DNA from: Krasilnikovozyma curviuscula
Taxonomy: Eukaryota > Basidiomycota > Tremellomycetes > Cystofilobasidiales > Mrakiaceae
Length of the DNA stretch: 24,135 nt
Reading direction: 5' to 3'
Assembly: GCA_014825775.1 (NCBI GenBank)
Contig: MVAQ01000284.1
Location: 1 to 24,135, forward strand
Below the pieces are notes generated by a model. That model was given only the letters and a program-made list of their open reading frames with translations. It was not told the origin of the DNA and made no database searches. Position numbers and translations under genes: made by a program. Positions 1-11,214 of the stretch are shown here, one piece after another; position 1 is the first letter of the stretch, and every line of letters starts with the position of its first letter.

Positions 1-723
1 GCCCAGACATGATGGGTATTTGACTGCGCTTCTGCGTTGTGCAGGTGCAAGTCTCCAACGCGACCGCCGGGCTTGTTCGTTTGCACAGGGGAGCGGTGGA
101 AGGGCAGCGCCAGCAATCTCCGCACACGCAGTGTCTTACGGACCAGGTGTGAGCGAGTGTGAGGACCCAAGAAGGTCACCTTCACGGGGGGCGGGCAGTG
201 TCACACCCTGAAAACCTGCCAACCTCTTCCCTCCCTCTCTCGCTCTCTCTCTCTCTCTGTGCCCTGGCGAGCGCAACTGCACAAGTCTAGTCTAGCTGTG
301 CTTTGCCTTATCTCAGCCCGCAGATCAGGAAGTAGAGGCAAAATAGAGTTTTCGCAGGTCAGTCGTCAGTGTTGGTCGCCCCCACATTTGAAGCGACAGA
401 TGGAACGAATTGCCAATTGTAATGAAAATGTGTCTCGCAAACACTGAGACATCACTGATTTAGCGGCTTGAACTTTGTTCGTGGCGCTCCTGTTCGAACA
501 CACACACACCCACCTTGTATTTAACCTCAGTCGATCCACCCAAGCTCGAGCTCATCTGCACCTCATCTCTCAACGTTAAAAAACTCTCCTGCCCTCAAGG
601 TAAACAAGGCACTGCCAGGCCATTGTTTGCCTTTGCTCTCTTTCCACCCTCTATTCAGTCCATACCAAGGCCCTGCCCAGCTTCCATCCTCGCAAGAACG
701 AGGAACAGCGTCCCACAAAACCG
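1..723. other. upstream/leader region of the WOPR gene, no gene seen
   Basis: No reading frame here resembles a protein. The stretch probably holds the promoter and long leader of the WOPR regulator that starts at 724. It contains a CT microsatellite (about 225-259), a short CA run (498-510) and a small upstream ORF at 399-446 (15 codons, beginning MERIANCNE). A GTAAAC donor at 601 and a pyrimidine-rich CAG acceptor near 659 could mark a 5' UTR intron, but this is only a guess from the signals. Confidence 0.5.
225..259. repeat. CT-rich microsatellite
   Basis: A nearly pure pyrimidine run dominated by CT dinucleotides, with about nine uninterrupted CT units in its right half. It lies in the presumed promoter or leader of the WOPR regulator. 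Such CT tracts are common in fungal promoters; no function is shown by the sequence. Confidence 0.8.
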
Positions 724-2559
724 ATGGCCCACAATCCAACAAACCTCCAACCCCCCTTCACGGGCATCGTCGACACCTTGCACGATGCACTCATCCTCTT
801 GGAAGCAGCCAAGCGTGGTCTCATACCGGTCAGTGCCAGTCTCTCTGCTCCATCTTGACCATCATGGGACAAAGCTTGGGACACACCCCTCGCGACCCCA
901 CCCGCTAGGTAAACTGCATCAATGCTCAACCCTTTTTTTTTTCAACTCGCTTTCCCAGAGAATCACCAGGAGACTATTCGAAGCTGAGAGGGAGATTCTT
1001 ATCAAGAGTGGCTCTATCTTTGTGAGTATTCCTTTATGGAAACGATGTGCCATTCCCGCGAAGCGACAATCTCTGACGCAGCGACCTACTTTTTTCGCGT
1101 CTTATCCTCCGTGATCTACCTCTGCACAAACAGATCTTCGACACCGGCGAGACCAACATAACACGTTGGACAGATGGAAAGACTTGGTCAGTGACAATTT
1201 CAGGTTTTTCCGGACTCTGCTACGGTTCAGATGGGTGCTCATCGGCTTTACCCACCCCCCTCTTCCCCGCATTCCCTTCTTATGCCCACTTTGCATCTCG
1301 ATTCTCACTACAGGTCCGCATCGAGGATGAAGGACAACTATCTGTACGTCTTGCAGAAGTGTGTGTACTTTCGCTTCCGGGGGCTGACTCTGACTCGTCC
1401 GTCCTTTTTGCAGTTTGTACAGAGAAACAAAGAAGGAGCGCAAATCGCCTGATCCCGGTCACCGAGCACGAAAAGCTATGCCCAATGGTGAAGAGAAGAC
1501 CAAAGTAGAAGAGGAAGTCAAGAGATGGGTTAACAGCATTCAGAGTGAGACAGCGTACAGAGATGACGAGCTAGTAAAAAAGGTAATTGTTTTATTTATT
1601 TATTTCACATTTATTGACCCCGAGCCATGTGTTTGTTTCGACTTGAATTTCTGACTGCTTTTTTTACTTGTGGTATAGACAATCACCGTTCAAGTTGGAG
1701 AGTTCACACAACATTTCATCAGTTACTACTCCCTCAGTGACGCTTTGAGCGGTAAGTGGATCTTCGTTTCCACTCTGTTTCGGCTTCAGCCCTTGGCTTT
1801 TTTCTCCATTGTCCATTTTCTACTCTTGCGCTGCCATACTGACTTCCATTCATTCATGCTTCTGATCGATAGGGCGCCTGCGACAGCCAAGCACCATCCC
1901 AGAGCTAGCTGCGCTGGACATCTCCCCAGAATACCTTGTGCCCATCAACAAGCCTTACAGGTGTCCACCTCTACTCTGGTATGGTCCTGATGGGTGAGTG
2001 GATTCGTTCGCTGAGATTATCCAAAATCTGCCTTTTGGCTAACCAGTCCTTCCCGTTTTGTCTTGATAGTATTCCTCACTACCGTGGAGAGGGAGAGTAT
2101 AACACTGGCTCCACATCACCTCCTTCAGCATCGATGCCTATGGTCGCGGCTGCTTCGACGGTATCTTCTGAATCTGAAGCTGATGGAGGGGATGCTGGAT
2201 CAACTCACTCGCGGTCGTTCGGTGCTCACTCGCCTGGCGCACTAGGTTTCGATCCACGTGCTGGAGGCGACCAATTCTTCCACCCGCTGGACTACCACCA
2301 TCTCCCACCATTACCTCATCACAATGTCGACGCGCGTGGATACCCAGCACCGACACACAGTCAACAACACGGATTCTTGCCTACACCTCACTCTCAGTAC
2401 CATCATCTCCCTCCTCCTCAAGGCGGATACTACCACCCCCAGCCGCACGGGGACCACTTCCCGTCAACTTCTCCCACCTGGCTGCATCAACCACCTTTAA
2501 AGCAGGACTCATACCATGTGGAGAAGCAGCATTATGACGTGTTCAGTGTCCAGCACTAA
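724..2559 (+). CDS. WOPR-domain (Gti1/Pac2 family) transcription regulator
   Basis: A nuclear DNA-binding regulator of the Gti1/Pac2 (WOPR) family, whose known members (Wor1, Ryp1, Pac2, Sge1) control morphology and development. Exons: 724-828, 959-1021, 1134-1186, 1314-1358, 1414-1582, 1679-1751, 1873-1993, 2070-2559; 372 aa, all phases closing. The first WOPR half is clear: FTGIVDTLHDALILLEAAKRG (about 12-32), then RITRRLFEAER (36-46), LIKSGSIF (49-56) and the hallmark TRWTDGKTWSASRM (66-79). The second half begins near residue 146 with TITVQVGEFTQHFISYYS. The C-terminal third is low complexity, rich in Ser, then His, Pro and Tyr (about 281-350), as is usual for the family. The start is the first ATG before the conserved block. 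Exon 3 ends inside the W codon of KTW, and joining to 1314 restores W-SASR. The family call is firm; the regulated process cannot be read from the sequence. Confidence 0.9.
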
Positions 2560-3911
2560 ACTCAGCACGCCGTGTTCTTGAATCTGTACAACTGGGTCAG
2601 TCTTTCTTCAACTATCAGTCTTTATCTTTGCTGTTTGACAACTGACATCCTAGTTTTTGTTTCCTAGCCTTGGAACTGTAGCATTTCACACGATACCAAA
2701 CCACAACCGCGTCTCTCTCATTGCAACTCGCTTCATCGCTTGTTGTTACTCTTGTCTCATATACAACTCTCGAGTCTCATCACTCAGCCTGTATATATAT
2801 TCCGCATAGCAGAAGCGTATTCTTATTTGAACACCTCTTGGATCGCGATGCAGACCTCATTTGTACATACGATATCCCCTCCGATCACCTAACTTATTCT
2901 CCCCTTCGCATCTTGTGTTACTTTTTCCATATCACCTTCTCTTCTTGTTTCATTTTATCCTTGATGACCAGTCTCTGTTTATATCCTCGCTATCGTCTCC
3001 TTGTATACACTTAGATCCTCGCCGCTCAACGCTCACTGCATCGATAAAAGCCAGAAACCACTCGACTTCAACAACAAGAACCAGAATGTTGCGTTGAATC
3101 AAGCCCTTGTCAATGGTGGACTGGATATAAAAACAAGAATGACAATGGCAGCGGCGCTGCCAACCTGTCAACGAGTTGCGCACGCAATAAGCAAATGGTT
3201 TCGAAGGATGATCGGGCATTGACTCAGTTTTTCCACACTTCATCATTACTCTCAAGCTAGTGTACCTTTTAGAGAAAAAGGGCTATGCTGACGGTTATGA
3301 CGTTGTGTCTTCCTTTCGCGGCGAATTGGTGCACACTCAGGTTTCTGACAAATTTTCCGGGTCTGATTTATGCAGACGTGGCACGTTGTATACCTGAGCG
3401 CATGACGCAGCTGTGTGCTGTAATGGCTTCCCTCGGAATGGCCAGTCAAACCCTGCTCGAGATCCCATTCGTAGTGCTCTACACTGGTCGCTGTTTTCCT
3501 CCGTTGCCTTGGAGGTCAAGGGCTCGTAGCTCATGCAACTTGCACCTAACCTTTGAAAGGCTGATTTAGGTTCGTCCTATCGCTTTAGCTCGTACTCGAT
3601 GCAAGGCAGTCAGCCTCCAAGAAAACTTTCGGGAATAGAACTCGGCTGAGAAGCGCTGTGGATGCTCTTGACTGACCAAACTTTTTGCACTGATCGCCAT
3701 GGAATATCGCAAAACACTTCTGAAAGTCGTTTCTCTTCTCTTTTTTCTTCCTCATCACAAGTCACGATATTGCACTTGCACTTGTTTTTGAAGGTACGGT
3801 TGACGACAAGGGTGAGTGAGGACTGGGCGTTCTCAGACAAGGCGAGCAGCAAGTATTTACTGATCCCTTAAAACGATGCCCAAGCCGGTCTATACAAATA
3901 GTAGCAGAGCA
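2560..3911. other. intergenic gap between convergent genes, no gene recognised
   Basis: This 1.35-kb stretch separates the 3' ends of the WOPR gene and ORC1. A likely 3' UTR intron of the WOPR gene (GTCAGT donor at 2595, TAG acceptor near 2668) lies at its left. From about 2700 to 3010 the plus strand is strongly pyrimidine rich. Open frames up to 101 codons occur on both strands, but none shows a family motif or a consistent splice structure. It may hold long 3' UTRs or a non-coding transcript; nothing in the sequence decides this. Confidence 0.5.
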
Positions 3912-6900
3912 CTATGGGAACATATTTCTCCACCCACGAGTACTGGTGATCTTATCTCTATCCAAACCACTCAGCACACGCGCAACTTCGAGCTCATCCA
4001 TCCCACCAAGTGCGATTTTTCTATCCTCCATTGCCTTTCCTCTATCATCACTGACGTGGAGAGCGTAGCTCGAAGAGAGCGATGAAAGGATAAGGAGGTA
4101 TTCAGACTGAGAGAGTTGAGCTTCACGAGGGGTCTTGTCATGAAGCGCTTGAAGAATCAGAGCATGATCCTGCTTGACCTAGTAATGATAATATAGAGAC
4201 GCACGAAGTAAGGATCAGTGACTCATATTATTAACCCTGAGACAAAAACACTTACCTTGAACCACTCTATCTCTTGAATACCCTCCTTCCTGACACATCT
4301 CACAACAGCAGCCATCATGACCTGTTGATACAGCGTAAGAGACTTCAGGAAACTAGCCGTTGGATTCCTGGACATTTCTTGAATGACTTCCAAAATCTGC
4401 TTGGTGGTGACAGGGGCCGGGTTGTGATTCTTGACCGTCATGACAGGTGAAAGTGCGACTTCAACCGCACGTCGACAGACGTCTAACATCCTTCGAGCAT
4501 CACCTGTAACGCTGGTTGTTTTGGCGGCTGCAAGCTTGAGGGCATCTGTTTGGATGACCTTGTGGTCTGTACCGTTCTTTGCTCGAGGATGAGGTACTAG
4601 TCGGGAGTCCACGATTTCAATAAGCTCTTCTCTTGTGTAAGGAGCAAAGTTGATACGTTCCATACCTAAAATCACATCATGCGCAGGAAAAGATAAATAA
4701 TAACGAGTCAGGGATGATCCTCTCAACGAAGGAAGTGTGGAGTCCGGGATTCCGATTACTCACCCATTCGACTCTTCACTCGACCCGCCAGTTTCTCAGG
4801 CATGTCCATCGTATTTGCTACAGCAATCACGACGAGCTTGGAACCTCTGAGAGTTGGCCAGTTGAAGAAATTGTAAACGACATCTTGTTTCGCAGTGAAC
4901 AGTTGATCCAGCTCATCCATAAGAACGACACTTGAGTGAGAAAAGGGGAATAAGTATCTGAAAAGAATAGGACTGAAGAGCTAACCACACTTACTACGTT
5001 GTTCTTCTTGGTCCAGCACCACCTTTGCCTGAGAAATGCGTTTCCAAAGCTCTCAACGCTGTCTTCGCACTCACTTTTCTCCTCTCAGTGTCATCTCCTT
5101 GATCAGTGATGGCTTCATACAGTGCGACATAAGCATGGCTCGGATCAGGAATCTTCAGCCCGTTAATTTCGACATATTCGAAAGGTGGGAGCATCCCATC
5201 TTCTGCCTTCTGTCGAAGTTCGCGAACGACGGCGTGAACTGTCGCCGTTTTACCAGTTCCTGGCTGTCCAGAGATATCTATAGTCAAATAGGTGGTGAGC
5301 GTTAGTCCTAAACACGAAAAGACATAAAGCGGCGGTTCACTCACAGATACAACCTCCTCCTCCTCCTTCAATCACATCTTCGACTTTTGTCAACACATCA
5401 GCATGTTGTTCTTCTCTGCACGGCAGGATTTTAGGAGTTGCTCCAACGTGCAGAAGCTTCAGCGCTCGCTCGTAAGGATTTTTGGGTAATGATACCTATC
5501 AGTAAGTGAGAAAAAAGGATCAGTCGCAGCTTCAGGTGAAGACTTAGGTCAACAAGGTCGGAAGAGTCAGCTCACATCAAGCTCATCTTCATCTTGAAGG
5601 GGGCGTGGTTTAAACCCTTTGAGAGTTCTCTTCTTCGATCTTGTTTTCGCCTTCGCACCACTTGGACCCTTTCCACCAGCTGATGCTCGTTTCCGTTTTG
5701 CACCTGATTCGTCTCCATCGTCCTCACTACCTTCTTCTCCGCTCTCTTCATCCTCCGACTTATCCTCTTCTTCGCTGCTGGAGCTGTGTTCGTCCTCGTC
5801 GCCGTCAACATCCATCTTGTAGGTATCTTCTAATTCATCATCAGACGAATCAGAGTCTGACAATGCGATGAAATGCTGATCAGTTTCTGGTAGCTCATCG
5901 TGAGCCTTTTCTTTTTCTTTGGCGATTTTTGATCTCTTGGCTGGTGGTTCGTCGTCGGGTTTGGTTTTGGACCTTCTCTTTGGTAAAGCTGGGGGTTTCG
6001 ATGATTTGGGTTTGAGACCAGCAACACGTTTAGCTTCAGCAGCCTTGAGCTGTGAGGCATTAATCAAGAGGAATAAAGAGTCAGCAAGAGACATAACCTA
6101 GGAGCAGATGGCATCGGGTGAAAAGCATAGAACTGATAGACTCACAAGCTCCTTCGATGGCTTGGGAACACTCCATCCCTTTCCCATCACCCCAATTTCT
6201 CTGACACCATCCCATCCACCATGTGGTAGCTTCCAAATACCACCCATCTGAGAGTCACAAGCCTCATCACAGTAGTAATCTCGCTCAACCCGCATGCCAG
6301 AGTAGTTCAAGAGTCGCTCTGGCAGTACGGTCTCAACGAAAACATTCCTACTGAGACTATGTTCTGGTGACAAGTAAGTTGGGGGAATGATTCAGTTCGT
6401 CAACGTCTCTGGGACCCAGCTCCACCGCGAGATGAATTGCTTACTGGCGTCGATTCCCATCCCAGGATAGTCCTTGACGAATTCTTCCGGGGAATAGATA
6501 TCACAGGAGATCATGAGAACACTGAGGTGAAGCGCGGTCGAGTATTCGGGGGCGCCGTGCGTATAGAATATTTTGTTCTGGTTGAGATGGCGACAATTAT
6601 GCACGGCGAAATGATCCAGCTGTACGTCAGCAGTGCTTGAGAGAAGCAGGCCGCAAATTGAAGTCTTACCTGATCATGTCTGTCAAACTTGTTTTTCATC
6701 AGGAGCGGCAACTCTCTGATTCTCTGGAACCACTTCACTCTGAAGTACTTCCCCGGCGCTTCCTCCTCCTCGCCATCCTGCTCTTCATCATCGTCATCAG
6801 ATTCTCCTGAAGGCTCTCCGTTTCTATAGGTTTCAGGTTTTGGGAGCCTTTCCCAAAGCTCGACGATCACACCGACACCAGGCAAGTTATTGTTGAGATT

Positions 6901-7347
6901 TCCGCCACCTTCCAGTTCGACGAGCACAGGCATTCCAATTTCGAACACGTTGTCATCATCGTCACCGTCACCATCTGCCTGTTCCGCCTGCTCAGCATCT
7001 TCATCCTCGTCCATCATCTTACGATCAAAATCGTTTTTGACGCCAGCTGCAGCCTTCTTCTTTTGAAGCAGCTTCTTCTGTTCCGAGGCTTTGAGCTTGG
7101 GAGGTTCAACGAACTTGAATTTCCTCCCGTCTAATCTAGTAAAGCTCTCGTAGTTGATTTTGGTCACATCTGGAATCTGCATTGCGTCTTCGCCGTAGAC
7201 TGACGCTGGAGGGCCTGGAAGTGGTGCTGAAGACCAGGTGTCCTTCGACGAGAAGGCATGAGCTGAAGACGGTGATGAAGCTGCGAGAGGTCTATAGGAC
7301 GACACAGAACGTGTAGCTCGTTTGAAAGGCGAAGGCGTGGATACCAT
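3912..7347 (-). CDS. ORC1: origin recognition complex subunit 1 (BAH + AAA+ ATPase)
   Basis: The ATP-binding subunit of the origin recognition complex, acting in the nucleus to license replication origins. Nine exons on the minus strand: 7347-6670, 6619-6445, 6363-6146, 6097-5576, 5495-5345, 5277-4995, 4930-4764, 4665-4256, 4178-3912; 956 aa. An N-terminal BAH region (about 130-330) includes DNVFEIGMPVLVELEGG and YFRVKWFQRIRELP. A long disordered linker (about 360-530) alternates Lys/Arg-rich and Glu/Asp/Ser-rich blocks. The AAA+ core follows: Walker A GQPGTGKT (585-592), Walker B VVLMDELDQL (677-686), sensor 1 VIAVANTMD (710-718), arginine-finger segment RVKSRMG, and sensor 2 in TGDARRMLDVCRRA. 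A winged-helix region closes the protein. The ATG at 7347 is the first in frame and lies in ACCATGG. The boundary of exon 4 is uncertain: the acceptor may instead be at 6050, dropping 16 residues in frame. The divergent neighbour is LDB17. Confidence 0.95.
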
Positions 7348-7852
7348 GGTGCGGTTCGAGTTTAAATGAGAGGTTTTATGATCGCGTCGCTGTTTTCCTA
7401 AGCTTCAAGAGTCGCGATTTATGCCAGAGAAGCTGCTGAGATGTACAAATTTGTAGATAGATTTGATGTAAAGGAATGTCGATGCTAGGTGTCCAAGCTG
7501 AAGACTCAGAGATAAGATTCAGCCGTCCTCTCGAGCCGAACGGAGGAGCTGAAGGGCAAAGCGTGTTCAAAGTCAGACTATTGTTGCTAGTCCTATCACT
7601 AGATTGTGTGTCAAGTGAGAAGATTTACCGATAGCAGTTTTCAATGCAGAAACAAATATTCCAAATTTCAAAGGTGGGTGTCGGTGCGTGTTCGCTGTCG
7701 TCGTGTGAGACGTTAGTCTCAACGTCCACTTTCGAAACTGTCATTCCACTGCTGGCTGGCAGGCCAGCAATAATCAATCGCCAGCTGCTCTCACTACTCC
7801 AACTCCCGCTACACTCAGCTTCATTGAGCAGGATCTTTGTCTGGCTGCCGGG
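7348..7852. promoter_or_regulatory. divergent promoter region ORC1 / LDB17
   Basis: This 505-nt region lies between the ORC1 start codon (minus strand) and the LDB17 start codon (plus strand), so it must carry both promoters and leaders. A minus-strand frame at 7625-8068 is open, but it runs antisense across LDB17 exon 1 and resembles no family, so it is not called. I see no clear TATA box or named cell-cycle element. Confidence 0.55.
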
Positions 7853-10782
7853 ATGGGTGGCAAGCATGACGCTGTAGACGCCGTCCTGGTCGAATGGCAT
7901 ATCGAGACGAAGAGGGAATTCTGGGCAGGTGAGCAGTGTTTTCATTTCTTTATTCCTTGCAGTAAATCTGCAGCGCGATGGAAGCCATAGAGAGGAAAGG
8001 AAACAGGGCGAAGAAGCGGTCGGACTGTCTGCCAAGGGGCTGGGTATGTACACCACATGGAGGATCAATGGATTCTCTCATAGGTAACCAAAGATCCAGA
8101 CAATATCCTGATGATCAAATTGTTCACTCGGAGAGGCTGGCTTCGAACAGTATCCAGAGCTAAGGAGACCGAACGTCGAACTGAACTGTCTTCCTCCTCT
8201 TCCCCTACTCGAATAGAAATGGATGACATCCTTCACCTCCCTCGACGACCCAACCTATCTGACTTAGACAATGCCCTCCTGACGTTCATCAAATTCTGCA
8301 GTATTTATCATGGTAAGTTTGTTGACACACACCGGTGAAGGGGCGGTCTCCTTTACTCCCCTTCGCAACTCTCCCGTCAGAACGAATAAACTGACTTCCT
8401 TTGTTCTCTTTTCTGTTTTACTCTATCGCTCAATAATGCGTCGTGCCGATTGAAGACGAATACCTGGGCACGATACAGCTCCTTAATGTCGCTATGGACC
8501 TCATTCTCACTTCTGAGCTGTTCAAATTCCATTCCATGAGAATGGTTGAACTCGCATTGAAGCAGATTCGTCGTGTACGTAAAGTCCATCGTGTTTCTCC
8601 ACAGTGGAGATCTACAGCTGTCTGAGTGAAGCTGTGCCTTATCCTCTCGCTGACTGTACTTCTTTACAACGCACTGTCACAGTCCAAGAATCCTCACACG
8701 ATCTACATAGTTCTCACGATGCTACTCTCAGAAGGTGAACGAGTTCCAGCAACATTTCGTTCGCTCGAAAAATGGAGAAGAGTCATGCCTTATCTGATGC
8801 GCTGGATCGAAGGGGAGGATCTCGCCGTGGAAGTTCATCGATCAAGTGGAGACATAGAGGTCAGGGTGAGGATACGGGCGACAGTTTTGATCTACGAGGT
8901 GTGCCGTGTTCAGAAACTGGAAACTGTTGATCTCGGTGAGTCTGCCGCTGGCGATGATAATTTCAGGTCGTCTCGCGCACTAACATGAATGTTATCTGCA
9001 TTGCAAATTGCAACAGAGTTCTTCACCGAGGAATTCATTGAACATATCTTCAAGCTTGTTGAGTATACTCGACTGATGGACGATGAAACTCAAAACTACG
9101 CTCTCATCAAACTCATTGTAAGCCTTTATCTTTATCATGGGATCCTTTGCCCCGCAGTCGTTGACAGCCACTTGTAACGGGAATAGGTCGCTCTCAATGA
9201 ACAGTTCATGGTTGCTTCATTGCCCCCTTCATCTCATCACCACAAATCCAAAGGCTCAGGTGACATAAAGCACCAGCACCACACTGCAGCCCCTCAATCT
9301 GCATCTTCCACAACGGAGTTGGCGGACAAGGAAAGTGTAGAATCAAAAAAGAGTAACAGAGTCTTGGAAGTCTTAATCAGGAGGTTGGGAAGTAGTAAGA
9401 CATTTGGAGAGAACATGATTTTCATGTTGAATCGGGCGGGTAAGCATATCTACTAAAAGACCTTTTTAGACAACACTAACCCGACTATTTTATTTTATTT
9501 TATTTTTTTGGCTTATCAGAGAACTCTCCGGAAGGACTATGTATCCAGTTACTCATATTGAAGATCCTCTACCTGCTCTTCACTACAACTGGCACCCAAG
9601 AATACTTCTACACAAACGATCTGAAGGTTCTTGTTGACGTTTTCATCAGAGAACTTGGCAACTTACCAGAAGAAAGTGAAGCTGTGAGTCTGACCCTTGC
9701 GTTTCTATTAATGCCTAACTGACGAATTTGTACATGGGTGTCGATGTTCGCTCTTTCAGCTTCGTCATACGTATCTCCGTGTTCTTCATCCCCTTCTCAC
9801 AAACACCCAACTCAAAGAAACGCCCTATAAACGACCGGCATTGCGACTTCTACTCCTCTCTCTTCTCAGCAACTCCCACATCAGAGACATTACCAGCACT
9901 ACTCGTCGACTGGTCGAACGGTGTCTTTCTGGGGATTGGTGCGGTGAAGGAAAATTAGCAACAGTCCCTGAAAAAATGGATACTCTGGAAAAGCTGGGAA
10001 TGACTGATATCGATGCTGGTCGTATCGCCGAACTTGAACGAATTGCGGCAAAGCAGGAGAAGAAGGAGGGTCTCTTGGCTGCTAACTCAGCGGTTGAACT
10101 TCCGGAACACATCCTACCTTCAATGAAGGGGCTCAATTTGTCAGCGCCCACACCAAATGGAAGCGTGCTGTCTTTGAACTCTGTCGCGGGTGCCAAACCA
10201 TCTGCGGCGAGGAAGGCTACAGGAGGTTCAGATTACATGACGGATGGCGAGGTCATGCCTTCTCGAACAGTTATGGAGCTGAGAGAGGAAGGTGGTGGAA
10301 TCTCTCCTTCCCGACAAGACAGTCTGAATGAAGTAGCCAATGGAAAAACAATGTACCAGCACCCTCGTGTGGTGGTCTCTCGAGCATCCAATGGTACCGA
10401 TCACGATAGCGATGACACCAAAATCAATCGACCAACTTTCTACACCAGACGGTCTAGCAACCCAGATTACTCGACGTCAAAACTCGAGTACGACCATCAT
10501 CATTCTCATCGAAGCCCTCATCATCACCACATGAATGGGCACCATTCTGACATTCACCGCCTGGCTTCATCATCAACTGGTGATCTGTCTTCACTTCCTC
10601 ACTCTGCACCATCGACACCTCCCCAAAGTCACCCGAGCCCGAAACAACGTCGAAAACCTCCAGCGCCTCCCGTGCGAACGCCCAAGCTTCCGTCGACGTC
10701 GCCTTATTCGAGCTATGGTTCGGATGGCGACAGCTTGCTCAGTGTCAGTGCTCCAAAGAATTGGACGACGTTCAATTGTTAA
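7853..10782 (+). CDS. LDB17: LDB17/Dip1/SPIN90-type actin regulator
   Basis: Homologue of yeast Ldb17, fission-yeast Dip1 and animal SPIN90, which activate Arp2/3 to make seed filaments at endocytic patches. Exons: 7853-7928, 8217-8312, 8456-8574, 8683-8935, 9017-9117, 9187-9439, 9520-9683, 9760-10782; 694 aa. The N-terminus is carried by a separate first exon. Its KREFWA joins across a 288-nt intron to EMDDILHLPRRPN, giving the FWxELxxIL pattern expected at the start of this family. The leucine-rich SPIN90_LRD core includes HTIYIVLTMLLSEGER, FFTEEFIEHIFKLVEYTRL, LCIQLLILKILYLLFTTTGT and HTYLRVLHPLLTNTQL, ending near residue 395. The C-terminal 300 residues are disordered, with a His-rich patch (about 574-595) and a proline motif KPPAPPVRTP near the end that could bind SH3 domains. 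A simpler start at 8219 would give 668 aa but lose FWA. The family call is firm; the name follows yeast. Confidence 0.88.
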
Positions 10783-11214
10783 ACCAGAGGAGGGAGCTGG
10801 GCTGCCGTGGACTGACGCTCTACTACTACGTGTTCTTCTTCTTGGGGTTCTGCGTTGCACACCACCTTTCGATTCATACCCTGACCTTTATACTGTTTCC
10901 ATAAGACAATTGTACCCGCTAACTTCATCTTCCTTATCTCGCTCATTATGTATGCGATGCTTTATTACGCCTTTGAAATTAGGGTCTTCTTGGGTATCAT
11001 AAACCTTCCCTTGTAATAAAAGTTCGTGGTACTTATATCCAGTAGCTTCCATCACCATCTACTTTCTCTGCAAGACGAAAGATGGCCTTCACCAGTGGCA
11101 ATCGTCACTGTGTCAATAGTCGCGTTCTCTCTTCTGTTTGCACTCAGCCTCAACCCTCTACAAGATGCAGCTGTGACCAGGACAACCTTGAACATCAAAG
11201 CCACCACGTATCAT
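10783..11214. other. LDB17 3' end and Mtf1-like upstream region
   Basis: 432 nt between two genes on the same strand. It holds a polyadenylation-like AATAAA at 11015-11020 and an upstream ATG at 11082 that opens a 50-codon frame ending at 11234, past the proposed Mtf1-like start. No other gene is visible. Confidence 0.55.
11015..11020 (+). terminator. AATAAA polyadenylation-type signal after LDB17
   Basis: Exact AATAAA hexamer 233 nt past the LDB17 stop and before the next gene on the same strand. Fungal poly(A) signals are loose, so this is a plausible but unproven 3' end element. Confidence 0.35.

Noticed and set aside
3285..3569. 94-codon plus-strand open frame in the gap
   Set aside because: No motif, no consistent codon bias visible, and overlapping minus-strand frames of similar length; looks like chance.
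3868..3913. Frame running past the ORC1 stop that ends YRPAWASF
   Set aside because: It is in a different phase from the last ORC1 exon, and only a very short or weak intron could join it. The simple TAG at 3912-3914 after RGWRNMFP is preferred.
7325..7350. GGTTCGAGTTT resembling a tRNA B box near the ORC1 start
   Set aside because: No A box, acceptor stem or cloverleaf around it.
7625..8068. Minus-strand open frame of 147 codons between ORC1 and LDB17
   Set aside because: It runs antisense over the LDB17 first exon, resembles no family, and the plus strand gives a better explanation through the FWAEMDDIL junction.
7978..8110. Alternative LDB17 first exon from ATG 7978 spliced at 8044/8084
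   Set aside because: Phase works, but the 40-nt intron is shorter than any other here and the peptide lacks the FWxEL family element.
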